Of a stretch of 64,000 nt of DNA, positions 31,719 to 40,368 are shown piece after piece. The notes beneath the pieces were generated by a model that did not search any database, was not told where the DNA came from, and worked only from the letters and a program-made list of their open reading frames with translations. Position 1 is the first letter of the stretch. Every line of letters starts with the position of its first letter. Source of the DNA: JACVRW01 sp963803085. GTDB taxonomy: Bacteria; Actinomycetota; Thermoleophilia; Solirubrobacterales; Thermoleophilaceae. The stretch lies in NCBI GenBank assembly GCA_963803085.1, contig CAWDLE010000037.1:155839-219838 (forward strand), written 5' to 3'. Made by a program: the position numbers and the translations under genes.

Positions 31719-34700
31719 TCAGCTCGTTTCGAGCAGGAAGTGGTCCGGCTCGCCGCCCTCGCGAACGACCGAGAGCTTGCCCACGATCGGCACGAGCAGG
31801 CCCTGAGCGTGGACATAGCCGGTGTTGATCTCGGCTGACTCGGCGCGGCCCTCCAGCATGTCCTTCATCTGCTGGCGGTGCTTGTCGAGGTTGGCGCGGT
31901 CCATCACGGGCGGCCAGACGGCCTGCTGGAACTCGGGCTCGGTGTAGCCGACCAGGTCTGAGAACGCCTGGTTCAGCTCCTTGAAGCGCCCATCGATGCC
32001 GATGGTGGCCATCGGCGTCTTCATGTCGTCGAAGCCAGGACGGTCGTCGCGCTTGGGAACGTCGTCGTTGCGGTTCGCGAACAGCGGGCGGTGCGGGTCG
32101 GCGCCGGCGGGCGTAGCCGGAGCTGGCGCCACGGGCGCGGGACCGCCCCTCGCGCCGTTCTCCTCGGGGTTGACCGCGGCGAGCGGCGGCATTCCGGTCG
32201 TCTCTCCGGCGGTCTCTGGGTGCGGCTCGTAGCGGCTGATGACGCGGCGTTCCTCGGGGCGGCTCGCCGAGGCTCCCGCCTCGTCGGCCGCCTGACGGGC
32301 CACGCCGGCCGCCTTTTCGGCGGCGGCAGCGGCATCGCGCGCGCGTTCGGCCTCGCGCTCGGCCGCGGCGGCCGCCTCGGCGAGCCGGCGAGACGCCTCC
32401 TCGACGGCACCGGCCTGCTCCCCCGCGCGTGACGCGTGCCGATCGGCGTCGCCGGCGGACTCGTTGGCGCGGCTCACGTGGCGCTCGGCGGCGGTCACGG
32501 CCGCGATCGCGCGGTCGGCGTGCTGCTCCACGGCGCCCGCGCGGTTCTCCGCGCGCGCAAGCTTCGTCTCGACCTCGGCGGCCACGTCTGCACTGCGCTG
32601 CAGTGCGCTCTGCACGTGGGCGGCGCTGGTCTCCACCCGCTCGGCGTTGCGCTCCATGGCGCCAGCCGTCTCCTCGGCGCGCTCGATGTTGCGCTCAACC
32701 GCAGCGGCGGCCTCTCCGGCGCGCGCGATGTCCTGCTCGATTCGGCCGGCAAGCTCGTCGCCGCGTGCGATCGCCTGCTCGGCACGATCTGCGGCCTGCT
32801 CCGCGCGCTCGGCCGTGGCCCGCTGCCCGGCTGCGGCATCGAGCACCTTGTCGACCTCGCCGCGGACACCGCTCGCGACCTGATCGGCCCGGGCGGCGTG
32901 TGCCTCGACCGCGCTCACAGCGCTCTCGGCCCGACTGGCGTGCGCCTGGGCGGCCGACACGGCCTCTCCGGCGCGGCTCGCGTGGGCCTCCACAGCGCCG
33001 ACGATCTCGCGTGCGTGGTTGGCGTGCGTCTCGACGGCCGCGAGCGTTCCCTCGGCCTGGTCGGCGCGGGCATTCAGCGCCTCGGCGGTATGGCGTGCGC
33101 TCGTGAGCTCACCCTCGATCCCGGCGAGCGTCTCCTCAACCCTGGCGGCACGCCCCTCGATCTCCGTGATGGTCTCTGCGGCGCGCACGGCCTGGGCCCC
33201 AGCGGCGTTCGCGGCCTCCTCTGCTCGGCTGGCGCGGGCCTCGGCGGTGCTCGAAGCGTCAGACGCGCGGGTGGAATGCGTGCGAGCCGCATCGGCCGCC
33301 TGCTCGGCGCGCACGGTGAGCCGCTCGATGGCCGCGATGGCATCGGGGGCGAGCGGCGCGTCCGTCGTGCCGGTGGCCGTGACGCCGCCAGCGCTGGAGC
33401 GCAGCTCGGCGATCTCCTCCCGAAGCCCGCCCACAAGCGCGCGTGCCTCGTCGGCACGCTGGTGCTCGTCCTCTATCGCGCGCTCGAGCGCCTCCAACTT
33501 CGCATGCGTGTCGGCCAGGTCACCGGAGAGCACACGGTGCTCCTCGATGCGCTCGCCGGTAAGCGCCTCAAGCTTGGTACGTACGCTTTCGAGCTCGGAG
33601 CGCAGGCGCGTCTGCTGCTCGGCCTGGTCGTGGGCGTGCGCCAGCTCGGCGACCAGGCGCTCGTCGCGCTCGGATACCTCGCGCAGCTTCTCGTCGCGCT
33701 CGGCTGCGGCCTCCGACAGCGCGGCCGCGAGTTCCTCGACGCGGGACTGAGTCTCCTCGAGCGCACCGCTCAGGTCAGGGGCGCCCGCGCCTCTCGCGAG
33801 CGACTGCTCGAGCTGCTCCAGTCGTGTCCGAGTGTGTTCGAGCTGCTCCCGCAGCTCCGCCGGAGGCTCGCCGGGCTCGGCTCCCTCCAGCGCGGCCACG
33901 CGGCCGCGCATCTCCTCCAGCGCCTCGGTGAGGCCGGCATCGGCGCCGCGCGCGACCTCGCGTGCGAGTGCCTCCACGCGCTCGCGAAGGCCCGTGACCG
34001 ACGTGTGCAGCGCGGCCTCCTGGTCGGCGCGCTCGCTCGCGTCGGCTAGCGCGCTCTCCAGCAGCTCGAGCCGGGAGCGCGTGTCGCGAAGGTCTGATTC
34101 GAGCCTGCGGCGCTCGTCACCCGCACCACGTTCCTTGCCGAGCTCCACCTCCAGCGCCTCGACCCGCTCGCGCGTGGCCCGCAGCTCGGACACCGTCGCG
34201 CGCGTCTCCTCGAGCTGCTCGCTCAGGCGCTCCTGGGCCTGCGGCGTACCGGCCAGCTCGCGCTCGAGCCGCTCCACGAGCTCACGCGTCTCGTCCACGG
34301 TGCCGCGCGTGCGCTCACGCTCCTCGCGTGCCTCCTCGGCCTGGGCGCGCATCTCGTCGAGCACGCGCCGCGTGTCAGCCAGCTCCGTGCCGAGCTCGAT
34401 GATGCGCTCGGAGGCCTTGGCCACCTCCCCGCGGGCGGCCTCGGCCTCCACGCGTGCCTCTTCCAGCTCAGCCGTCGTGCCCTCCAGCGCGCGCTCGAGA
34501 TCCTCAGATCGCCCGAGCGCAGCCTCGACGGCGTCAGCGATCTGGCCCGCAGCCGCGGCGGTTGCAGCGTGGCCGGCGTCGAGCTCGTCGTCATCGTCCT
34601 CTTCCGAGACCGGAGCGGGCGGTTCGACCAGCGGCCTGAAGGCGACGATCGTGCCCGCCGCCAGGTCCTCGTCCTCCAGCACCGCCTGGCCGCGTATCGC

Positions 34701-35117
34701 GCCGTTCACCCAATCGACCACTGTCTTGTGGCTGCGCTGAAGTTGCCGCAGTGCGTTGCCGCGCGGCGCGGCGATCTCGAGTGCCTCGAGGAAGCCGTTG
34801 AATTCCAGGCTCTGGCTCATCCCGACCGGGACGAACGTGAGCGTCAGCTCGAGCTCTGTTCCGTCCTTGCGCCGGGCGACGGTCGTGACCACGCCCCCGT
34901 GCTCGGGCAGCTCGCCGGCCACGGCGAGAGTCTCCACGAGGTTCCGCCCGAGCATGCGCGCGGCGGGCCATCCGAACAGCTCCTCGGCGGGTCGGCTCCA
35001 GCGCGTGACCGCGCCGTCGCGGTCCGTAAGAACGAAGCGGGCATCCACGAGCTGGCGCAGCAGCTCTTCAACAGCCTCCGCCTGGGCGGTCGCGGGACTC
35101 GACTCTGGCTCGGACAC
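31719..35117 (-). CDS. giant PAS / coiled-coil / PAS protein, function unknown
   Basis: A 1132-residue protein. An N-terminal PAS domain (about residues 15-125; LVDARFVLTDRDGAVTRWSR, ELFGWPAARMLGRNLVE) leads to a long Glu/Ala/Arg-rich coiled coil (about 190-580), then about 360 residues of 14-residue Ala/His/Glu repeats (for example AVEAHASRAGEAVS), a proline-rich linker, and a C-terminal PAS domain (about 1025-1125; MATIGIDGRFKELNQAFSDL). No kinase, cyclase or helix-turn-helix is present. The overall shape is a rod with sensors at both ends. GTG at 35117 is preferred over GTG 35150 because it follows a CAGGGA ribosome site. The YhaM-like gene lies 59 bp upstream on the same strand. Confidence 0.75.
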   Translation of the reverse strand: MSEPESSPATAQAEAVEELLRQLVDARFVLTDRDGAVTRWSRPAEELFGWPAARMLGRNLVETLAVAGELPEHGGVVTTVARRKDGTELELTLTFVPVGMSQSLEFNGFLEALEIAAPRGNALRQLQRSHKTVVDWVNGAIRGQAVLEDEDLAAGTIVAFRPLVEPPAPVSEEDDDDELDAGHAATAAAAGQIADAVEAALGRSEDLERALEGTTAELEEARVEAEAARGEVAKASERIIELGTELADTRRVLDEMRAQAEEAREERERTRGTVDETRELVERLERELAGTPQAQERLSEQLEETRATVSELRATRERVEALEVELGKERGAGDERRRLESDLRDTRSRLELLESALADASERADQEAALHTSVTGLRERVEALAREVARGADAGLTEALEEMRGRVAALEGAEPGEPPAELREQLEHTRTRLEQLEQSLARGAGAPDLSGALEETQSRVEELAAALSEAAAERDEKLREVSERDERLVAELAHAHDQAEQQTRLRSELESVRTKLEALTGERIEEHRVLSGDLADTHAKLEALERAIEDEHQRADEARALVGGLREEIAELRSSAGGVTATGTTDAPLAPDAIAAIERLTVRAEQAADAARTHSTRASDASSTAEARASRAEEAANAAGAQAVRAAETITEIEGRAARVEETLAGIEGELTSARHTAEALNARADQAEGTLAAVETHANHAREIVGAVEAHASRAGEAVSAAQAHASRAESAVSAVEAHAARADQVASGVRGEVDKVLDAAAGQRATAERAEQAADRAEQAIARGDELAGRIEQDIARAGEAAAAVERNIERAEETAGAMERNAERVETSAAHVQSALQRSADVAAEVETKLARAENRAGAVEQHADRAIAAVTAAERHVSRANESAGDADRHASRAGEQAGAVEEASRRLAEAAAAAEREAERARDAAAAAEKAAGVARQAADEAGASASRPEERRVISRYEPHPETAGETTGMPPLAAVNPEENGARGGPAPVAPAPATPAGADPHRPLFANRNDDVPKRDDRPGFDDMKTPMATIGIDGRFKELNQAFSDLVGYTEPEFQQAVWPPVMDRANLDKHRQQMKDMLEGRAESAEINTGYVHAQGLLVPIVGKLSVVREGGEPDHFLLETS

Positions 35118-35176
35118 TCCCTGTCTCTGTCGGCACGGGAGCGGGCCCACACAAGCCCCGAACGGAAACCTGTTGC

Positions 35177-36073
35177 CTATTCGTCCAGCCGGAATCCGTG
35201 CTCGAGGACGCCCTTTACGCCCGCGTCAAGGGCATTCAGGCGGTAGAGCGCGAGCGCCTCTGCTGAGCGAAAGCGCCGCCCCGGGAGCGGGTCGGGCCCG
35301 TGGTGGGCGAGGATGCAGTGCGAGAGTGCGTGGAGCTTGGCCTCCGGGAAGGCGTCGAGCCGGCGCGCCCGCTCGGTCACGAGCTGCTGGCCGAGCGTCA
35401 GGTGGCCCACCAACGCGCCGGCCTCGCTGAACGCGATCTCGGCGCCGCCCAGCTCGAACTCGAGCGTCTTGCCCACGTCGTGCAGGATCGCCGCGCACAG
35501 GAGCAGGTCAGAGTTCAGCCGCGGGTGGAGCGCGCAGGTCTCGTAGGCGAGCGTCCCGACCGCAACGGTGTGCTCGATCAGCCCGCCCAGGTAGGCGTGG
35601 TGGCCCGAGCGCGTGCAGGGGGCGCGCCGGAAGTCGGCGCGGAAGGCGTCATCGCCGAGGAACGAGTCGAGAAGGCGCCGGAGGTCCGAGTCGTACACCT
35701 CGCGCGAGAGGTGCTCGAGGAAGCCGTCGAGCTCCTCCATGTCGCGATAGGCCACCGGCAGGAACTCGCCGGGGTCGCTGGCCTCCTCCTGGGCCCGCTT
35801 GATGGTCTTGAGGGCCACCTGAAGCTCGTCACGGAAGCGCTCCACCCGGCCGCTCACGGTCACGAGGTCGCCGCGGTCGAACTGGCCCGCGAGGAAGTCC
35901 GCGTCGCGAAATGCGCGGCCGGGGATGGCGCCCGTGCGGTCGCGCAACTCGACCGCCAGGTAGGGCGCTCCGTTCTTGGCCGTCAGGCGGTCCTTGCGCG
36001 TGCAGGCGAACACGCCCTCGACCTCGCCGCCTGCTCTCAGCTCAGCGATGGTCACGGCGCCAATCGTGATCAC
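35177..36073 (-). CDS. YhaM-like 3'-5' exoribonuclease (OB-fold + HD domain)
   Basis: A 298-residue protein with an N-terminal OB-fold nucleic-acid-binding domain (about 1-95; LAVELRDRTGAIPGRAF, VTVSGRVERFRDELQVAL) and an HD-type metal hydrolase domain (about 130-290; GGLIEHTVAVGTLAYE, CAAILHDVGKTLEFEL, SHCILAHHG). This order and length match YhaM, a 3'-to-5' exonuclease acting on RNA and single-stranded DNA in Firmicutes. GTG at 36073 is opposite the PAC2 gene start 29 bp away. Confidence 0.82.
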   Translation of the reverse strand: MITIGAVTIAELRAGGEVEGVFACTRKDRLTAKNGAPYLAVELRDRTGAIPGRAFRDADFLAGQFDRGDLVTVSGRVERFRDELQVALKTIKRAQEEASDPGEFLPVAYRDMEELDGFLEHLSREVYDSDLRRLLDSFLGDDAFRADFRRAPCTRSGHHAYLGGLIEHTVAVGTLAYETCALHPRLNSDLLLCAAILHDVGKTLEFELGGAEIAFSEAGALVGHLTLGQQLVTERARRLDAFPEAKLHALSHCILAHHGPDPLPGRRFRSAEALALYRLNALDAGVKGVLEHGFRLDE

Positions 36074-36085
36074 AGGATCGGACGT

Positions 36086-36095
36086 CGGGTACCGT
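36086..36095. promoter_or_regulatory. possible shared -10 region (YhaM-like / PAC2)
   Basis: TACCGT (36090-36095) ends 7 bp before the PAC2 ATG. On the other strand TACCCG (36091 to 36086) ends 12 bp before the YhaM-like GTG. Both sit on the palindromic core GGTACC. The minus-strand box is a weak match. Confidence 0.35.
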
Positions 36096-36102
36096 GAGGT
36101 TG

Positions 36103-36993
36103 ATGACGGATGTGATCTGGCGAGAGCGCCCCAAGCTGCGTCCACCGGTGATGGTCTGCGCGTTCAAGGGCTGGAACGACGCGGGCGAGGCCGCGTCCGC
36201 GGCGGTCTCCTACATTCGCGGCTCGTTCGACTCCCGCGAGGTCGGGAGCATCGATCCCGAGGAGTTCTACGACTTCACGGCCGTGCGGCCCACGGTGAAG
36301 ATGGTCGAGGGCAGCACGCGCGAGATCGAGTGGCCGGAGAACTCGTTCTCGGTCGCGCCGGTCCCGGGCGCCGAGGGCGATCTCGTGCTGCTCGAGGGCG
36401 TGGAGCCCTCGCTGCGCTGGCGGCGCTTCACGGAGGACGTGGTCACGGCGGCGCATGACTTGGGTGTGCGCATGGTGATCACGCTCGGCGCGCTGCTGGC
36501 GGACGTGCCGCACAGCCGCCCGGTCTCGATCACCGGGATCACCTCGGACGAGACGCTCGTGAAGCGGCTCGGGTTCGAGCCGCCGAGCTACGAGGGTCCC
36601 ACCGGCATCGTGGGCCTGATCCAGCAGGCGTGCGCGGAGGCCGGCCTGCCGGCGGTCAGCCTGTGGGCGTCCGTGCCGCACTACGTGGCGGCGGCACCCA
36701 ACCCGAAGGTCGCGCTCGCGCTCGTGCGCGCGTTCGAGGGCACCGCGGGCCTTGCCGTGGATGGGGCGGACCTCGAGAGCGCGGCTGATGACTACGAGCG
36801 GCAGGTGACCGCCGCCGTGGCGAGCGACCCGGAGGTCAAGGCGTTCGTTGAGCGCCTGGAGACCCAGCTGGACGAGGACGCCGCGGAGAATCCACCCGAC
36901 GAGGGCGAGCTTCCCTCCGCAGACACGATTGCAAGCGATTTCCAGCGCTTTTTGCGCCAGCGCGGGCCAGGGGGGCCTGGACAGTCGTCGTAG
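36103..36993 (+). CDS. PAC2-family protein
   Basis: A 296-residue protein of the PAC2 (proteasome assembly chaperone 2-like) family. It has MVCAFKGWNDAGEAASAAVS at the N-terminus, LLEGVEPSLRWRRFTEDVV, MVITLGALLADVPHSRPV and GPTGIVGLIQQACAEAG. Many actinobacteria carry this protein, sometimes with proteasome genes, but no proteasome genes lie in this window. The C-terminal 70 residues are acidic and end in a Pro/Gly tail. ATG at 36103 is chosen because of the -10 box just upstream; a GTG 9 bp earlier is possible. Confidence 0.85.
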   Translation: MTDVIWRERPKLRPPVMVCAFKGWNDAGEAASAAVSYIRGSFDSREVGSIDPEEFYDFTAVRPTVKMVEGSTREIEWPENSFSVAPVPGAEGDLVLLEGVEPSLRWRRFTEDVVTAAHDLGVRMVITLGALLADVPHSRPVSITGITSDETLVKRLGFEPPSYEGPTGIVGLIQQACAEAGLPAVSLWASVPHYVAAAPNPKVALALVRAFEGTAGLAVDGADLESAADDYERQVTAAVASDPEVKAFVERLETQLDEDAAENPPDEGELPSADTIASDFQRFLRQRGPGGPGQSS

Positions 36994-37027
36994 TTTGCGC
37001 GGGTCGTCACACGGGCACAAGGCCGGT

Positions 37028-37252
37028 ATGACGATTGGTGGATCGATATTCCTCATCGCGCTCGGCGCGATCCTGAAATACGCAGTTGACGTCACGGTGT
37101 CCGGCATCGAGATCCAGACCATCGGTCTGATTCTCATGATCGCCGGCGTGGTCGGGCTCGTGATCGGGCTCTTCCTGCTCACCCAGACGCGTAGGGGTCC
37201 GGTCGCTTACGACGACCGTCCGGTGGTCGACGACCGCCCGGTCGTCCGCTAG
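37028..37252 (+). CDS. DUF6458-type small membrane protein
   Basis: A 74-residue protein with two membrane spans (IGGSIFLIALGAILKYAV and IQTIGLILMIAGVVGLVIGLF) and a short basic/acidic tail containing the repeat DDRPVV three times. This layout matches DUF6458, a small actinobacterial family of unknown role. It ends directly against the convergent helicase gene with no spacer. Function unknown. Confidence 0.75.
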   Translation: MTIGGSIFLIALGAILKYAVDVTVSGIEIQTIGLILMIAGVVGLVIGLFLLTQTRRGPVAYDDRPVVDDRPVVR

Positions 37253-40200
37253 CTACTTCTCGGCTGCCGGGCAGATGATCCGGTAGTCACAGAAGCTGCA
37301 GATCTCCGGCGAGGGGGTCGGCTCGAAGCGCTGCTTGAGAATTCCTCCGGCTATCTCGGAGACGGTCGCGCGCACCCTGTCGAGCTCCTCGTCGGAGTGC
37401 TCTACCGGGACCTTCTCGCCGGTCAGGACGTAGAAGTAGCTCTGGGCCGAGGTCTCGATCCCCCAGGACTCGCGGGCGCCCATCTGGTAGACGGACAGCT
37501 GCACGTCCTCGCGCAGCTCCTCCTCCGTCTTCGCGCGGCCGGTCTTGTAGTCGATCAGCTCGTACGTGCCGTCGGGGTGGCGGTCAACGCGGTCCACCCG
37601 GCCGCGCAGCAGGTGCGGGCCGATCTTGAAGGCGAACGAGCGCTCGAACCAGACCGCCTCCGAGTCGGAGTCGCGGTCACGCTGCCAGTAGCTCTCGAGC
37701 GCCGCCACGGCGCGCTTGCGGAACTGCTGTTCGTCGTCCGAGTCGCCGAAGCCCGAGCGGCGCCAGGAGGCCTCGAAGAGCTCCATCAGATGGGCCAATG
37801 AGCCGCCGCCCTGCCCATGGAAGCGCTCCAGCACCTGGTGCACCACGATCCCGAAGCGCTGGTAGATGGTCGGCTCCTGCGGGATCCGGAAGACGCGCGC
37901 GAACTTGTACTTGAGCGGGCAGATCCGGTACGTGTCGATGTCCGAGGCGGACAGCATCAGGCCGCGGCCTCGGCGCGGGATGAACGGATCGAGCGAGGGC
38001 TCTGACCCGTTCTGGTCGCTCGCGGGCCGCTCGGCGGGGTCGCGCTCGGTGTCGCGCAGCCAGCCGTCGAGGGCCGACTGCTCGAGCATCTCGCGCTGCT
38101 CCGGCGTGGCGCACTGGAGCAGGATCTCGTTCACGGCGGGGAGCGCGGCGTCGAGCGTCTGCCCCTCCTTCGCCCGCTCGATCAGCGCGGCCACCTTGAT
38201 CAGCTCGAGGTAGCGCGAGACGGCCTGGTCCACGTCGAGGTACGTATCGAGGCGCATCTCCCCGAGGCGGCCACCCATGCGCGCGACGGTGTCGAGCAGC
38301 TCGTCGCGCATGATCCGGAAGGTCGAGTGGAGTCCCTCGGCCGGACCGAACAGCTCCTCCTCGAACACCTCCTCCTCGATGGCTGTCGCGGCCATCGCCT
38401 CCTCGTAGAACGGCGAGGGGCGCGGTGTGGTGCCCGGCGCGCCGGCCTCGGCCCACGCGAGCACGAGCCCCTTCCGGGCGCGCGTCATGGCGAGGTGGAG
38501 CAGGCGGCGCATCTCGGCCTCGTGCGCCTCGCGGCTGTCGAGCGCAGGTCGGCGACCCTTGAGAAGCTCGGCAGGGATGCCGTCCGCTTCGGGTCGGAAC
38601 GGGCCCGGCATGCGCGCGGCGGACAGGCCCAGCACGAAGACGTGGTCGAACTCGAGGCCGCGGGCGGCGCCCATGCTCATCACCTGCACGGCGGGCGCCG
38701 TGGGCGTGCCGGTGGCCTCCTCCTCGCGCAGCCCCGACTCCGCCACCGCGGCGAGGTAGCGGGTGAAGTCCCGCGCCGTGGCCTGCGGCTCGCGGCGCAT
38801 GTAGGCCGTGGCCAGCTCCGAGAGCTTGGCGATGTTGCGGAGCCGCTCGACCGTGTCCGCGTGCGTGGCGAACACCTGCTGGCGGCGCAGCCCGATGCGC
38901 TCGATCAACCGCAGCACGAACGCGTCCGGGCGACGGTCCTCGAACGCATTCGACGCCGAGCGGTAGAGGCGCAGGAAGGCGCGAGCCCGGTCGCGGCCCT
39001 CCTCGGAGAGCTGTGGGCCCTCGAGGGCCGCGGCCACGGCGGAGGGCATGTCGAGCTTGCGGCGGCGAGCGAGCTGCGTCAGGCGCGCCACGTCCACGGA
39101 ACGCAGCTCCACGGGCGGCCTGCTCAGGGCGCGCACGACGGCGCCGGAGTCGTGCGGGTCGGCGAGTGCGCGCAGCCACGCCAGCACGTCACGAACCTCG
39201 GCTCGCTGGAAGTAGGCGGCCGAGCCGCACACGCGCGCGGGCAGCGCGCGCTCCTCGAGGGCGGACGCGATCACGGTGCCCTCGCTCTTCACAGAGCGCA
39301 CCAGTACGCAGATCTGCTCGGGCGGCACGCCTGAAGCGATCAGCTGCTCGGCCTCTGCCGCCACGGCCTGTGCCTGGGCGCGTTCAGAGCGGCAGCGCCA
39401 GAAGCGCACGCGGCCGCCGCTCACGCCGGTGAGCTTCCTGCCGGGCGCCACAGCGGCCGCCGCGTGGAGGATCCGGCGGCCCGAGCGGCAGCTGCGCTCC
39501 AGCTTCACCACCTTCGCCTCCGGCAGCTCCTCGAGGAAGCTGTCGTCGGCGCCCACGAGCGTCACCTGGCGGTGCTCCTCGATCAGCAGGCGCAGGAGCA
39601 TCCCCTGCCCGAAGTTCGTGTCGTCGTACTCGTCCACGAGCACGTGCTGGAAGCGGCCGGCCACGCGCTCGCGCACGTGCGGGCGCTCGTGGAGGAGCTG
39701 GAACGCGCGCAGGACGAGGTCGCCGAAGTCGAGCGCGCCGCGCTCCGCCAGCAGGCGGTCGTGGTCGGCGTAGAGGCGGGCGAACTCGAGCTCCCGGGCG
39801 GCGCTGGTGCGGGCGGCGTCGCTCTCGGCCGCCGCCATCGTCCGCTCGGCGTAGGCGCGGTAGTCCTCTGCCGAGATCATCTCGTCCTTCAGGCGGTCGA
39901 TACGCGCGACGAAGCTGGCGAGCAGCGGCGCCGGGTTGCCGCGGATCTCGTGCTCGCGGAGGGAGAGGTCGTCGATCCGCTCGAGGAGGAGCGCGAGGCG
40001 GTCGGCCGGGGTCACCGGCGTGAGGAAGGGATCCACGCCCGCCTCGAGGGCCTCGTCCTGCAGCAGGCGCAGGCAGAAGGAGCGGAACGTCTCCACGTGG
40101 AGCTCCTCGTAGGGAGCCTCGAGCTCCGCCTCCAGACGCTCGCGCATCTCGGCCGCGGCGGGCGCCGAGAACGTGAGCGTGAGGATGCGCTCGGCGGGCA

Positions 40201-40345
40201 CTCCGTGGCCCACGAGCCACACGAAGCGGCTCAGCACGGTCTGCGTCTTTCCGGTGCCGGCCCCAGCCGAGACGACAAGCGGGCCGTCGGGATGGGTGAC
40301 GGCCGCCTCCTGCGCGCGGTTAAGGCCGTCGAGGGCTACAGGCAT
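37253..40345 (-). CDS. UvrD-type helicase fused to Fe-S RecB-family nuclease
   Basis: A 1030-residue helicase-nuclease. The superfamily 1A helicase part (about 1-690) shows Walker A SAGAGTGKTQT, motif II VLVDEYDDTNFG, and later MSMGAARGLEFDHVFVLG and MTRARKGLVLAW. The C-terminal nuclease (about 795-1030) has RGRVDRVDRHPDG, IDYKTGRAKTEEE and QLSVYQMG, plus four cysteines (one in YRICPLKYKFA, three in CSFCDYRIICP) suited to a 4Fe-4S staple as in AddB/Cas4-type nucleases. It probably resects DNA ends in double-strand break repair. An AdnA/AdnB or AddA-like role is possible, but no partner subunit is adjacent. ATG at 40345 follows a TATCCT box by 8 bp. Confidence 0.88.
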   Translation of the reverse strand: MPVALDGLNRAQEAAVTHPDGPLVVSAGAGTGKTQTVLSRFVWLVGHGVPAERILTLTFSAPAAAEMRERLEAELEAPYEELHVETFRSFCLRLLQDEALEAGVDPFLTPVTPADRLALLLERIDDLSLREHEIRGNPAPLLASFVARIDRLKDEMISAEDYRAYAERTMAAAESDAARTSAARELEFARLYADHDRLLAERGALDFGDLVLRAFQLLHERPHVRERVAGRFQHVLVDEYDDTNFGQGMLLRLLIEEHRQVTLVGADDSFLEELPEAKVVKLERSCRSGRRILHAAAAVAPGRKLTGVSGGRVRFWRCRSERAQAQAVAAEAEQLIASGVPPEQICVLVRSVKSEGTVIASALEERALPARVCGSAAYFQRAEVRDVLAWLRALADPHDSGAVVRALSRPPVELRSVDVARLTQLARRRKLDMPSAVAAALEGPQLSEEGRDRARAFLRLYRSASNAFEDRRPDAFVLRLIERIGLRRQQVFATHADTVERLRNIAKLSELATAYMRREPQATARDFTRYLAAVAESGLREEEATGTPTAPAVQVMSMGAARGLEFDHVFVLGLSAARMPGPFRPEADGIPAELLKGRRPALDSREAHEAEMRRLLHLAMTRARKGLVLAWAEAGAPGTTPRPSPFYEEAMAATAIEEEVFEEELFGPAEGLHSTFRIMRDELLDTVARMGGRLGEMRLDTYLDVDQAVSRYLELIKVAALIERAKEGQTLDAALPAVNEILLQCATPEQREMLEQSALDGWLRDTERDPAERPASDQNGSEPSLDPFIPRRGRGLMLSASDIDTYRICPLKYKFARVFRIPQEPTIYQRFGIVVHQVLERFHGQGGGSLAHLMELFEASWRRSGFGDSDDEQQFRKRAVAALESYWQRDRDSDSEAVWFERSFAFKIGPHLLRGRVDRVDRHPDGTYELIDYKTGRAKTEEELREDVQLSVYQMGARESWGIETSAQSYFYVLTGEKVPVEHSDEELDRVRATVSEIAGGILKQRFEPTPSPEICSFCDYRIICPAAEK

Positions 40346-40352
40346 CGCGGCC

Positions 40353-40359
40353 TAGGATA
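40353..40359. promoter_or_regulatory. shared bidirectional -10 box (helicase / inositol-phosphatase family)
   Basis: TAGGATA reads TAGGAT on the plus strand, ending 10 bp before a GTG start, and TATCCT on the minus strand, ending 8 bp before the helicase ATG. Both fit TANNNT. The starts are 23 bp apart. Confidence 0.6.
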
Positions 40360-40368
40360 CGCCGCAAC

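Noticed and set aside
32436..34740. Plus-strand open frames opposite the PAS/coiled-coil gene
   Set aside because: The repeated 14-residue units create long antisense frames; the translations are Arg/Ser/Leu-rich with no domain.
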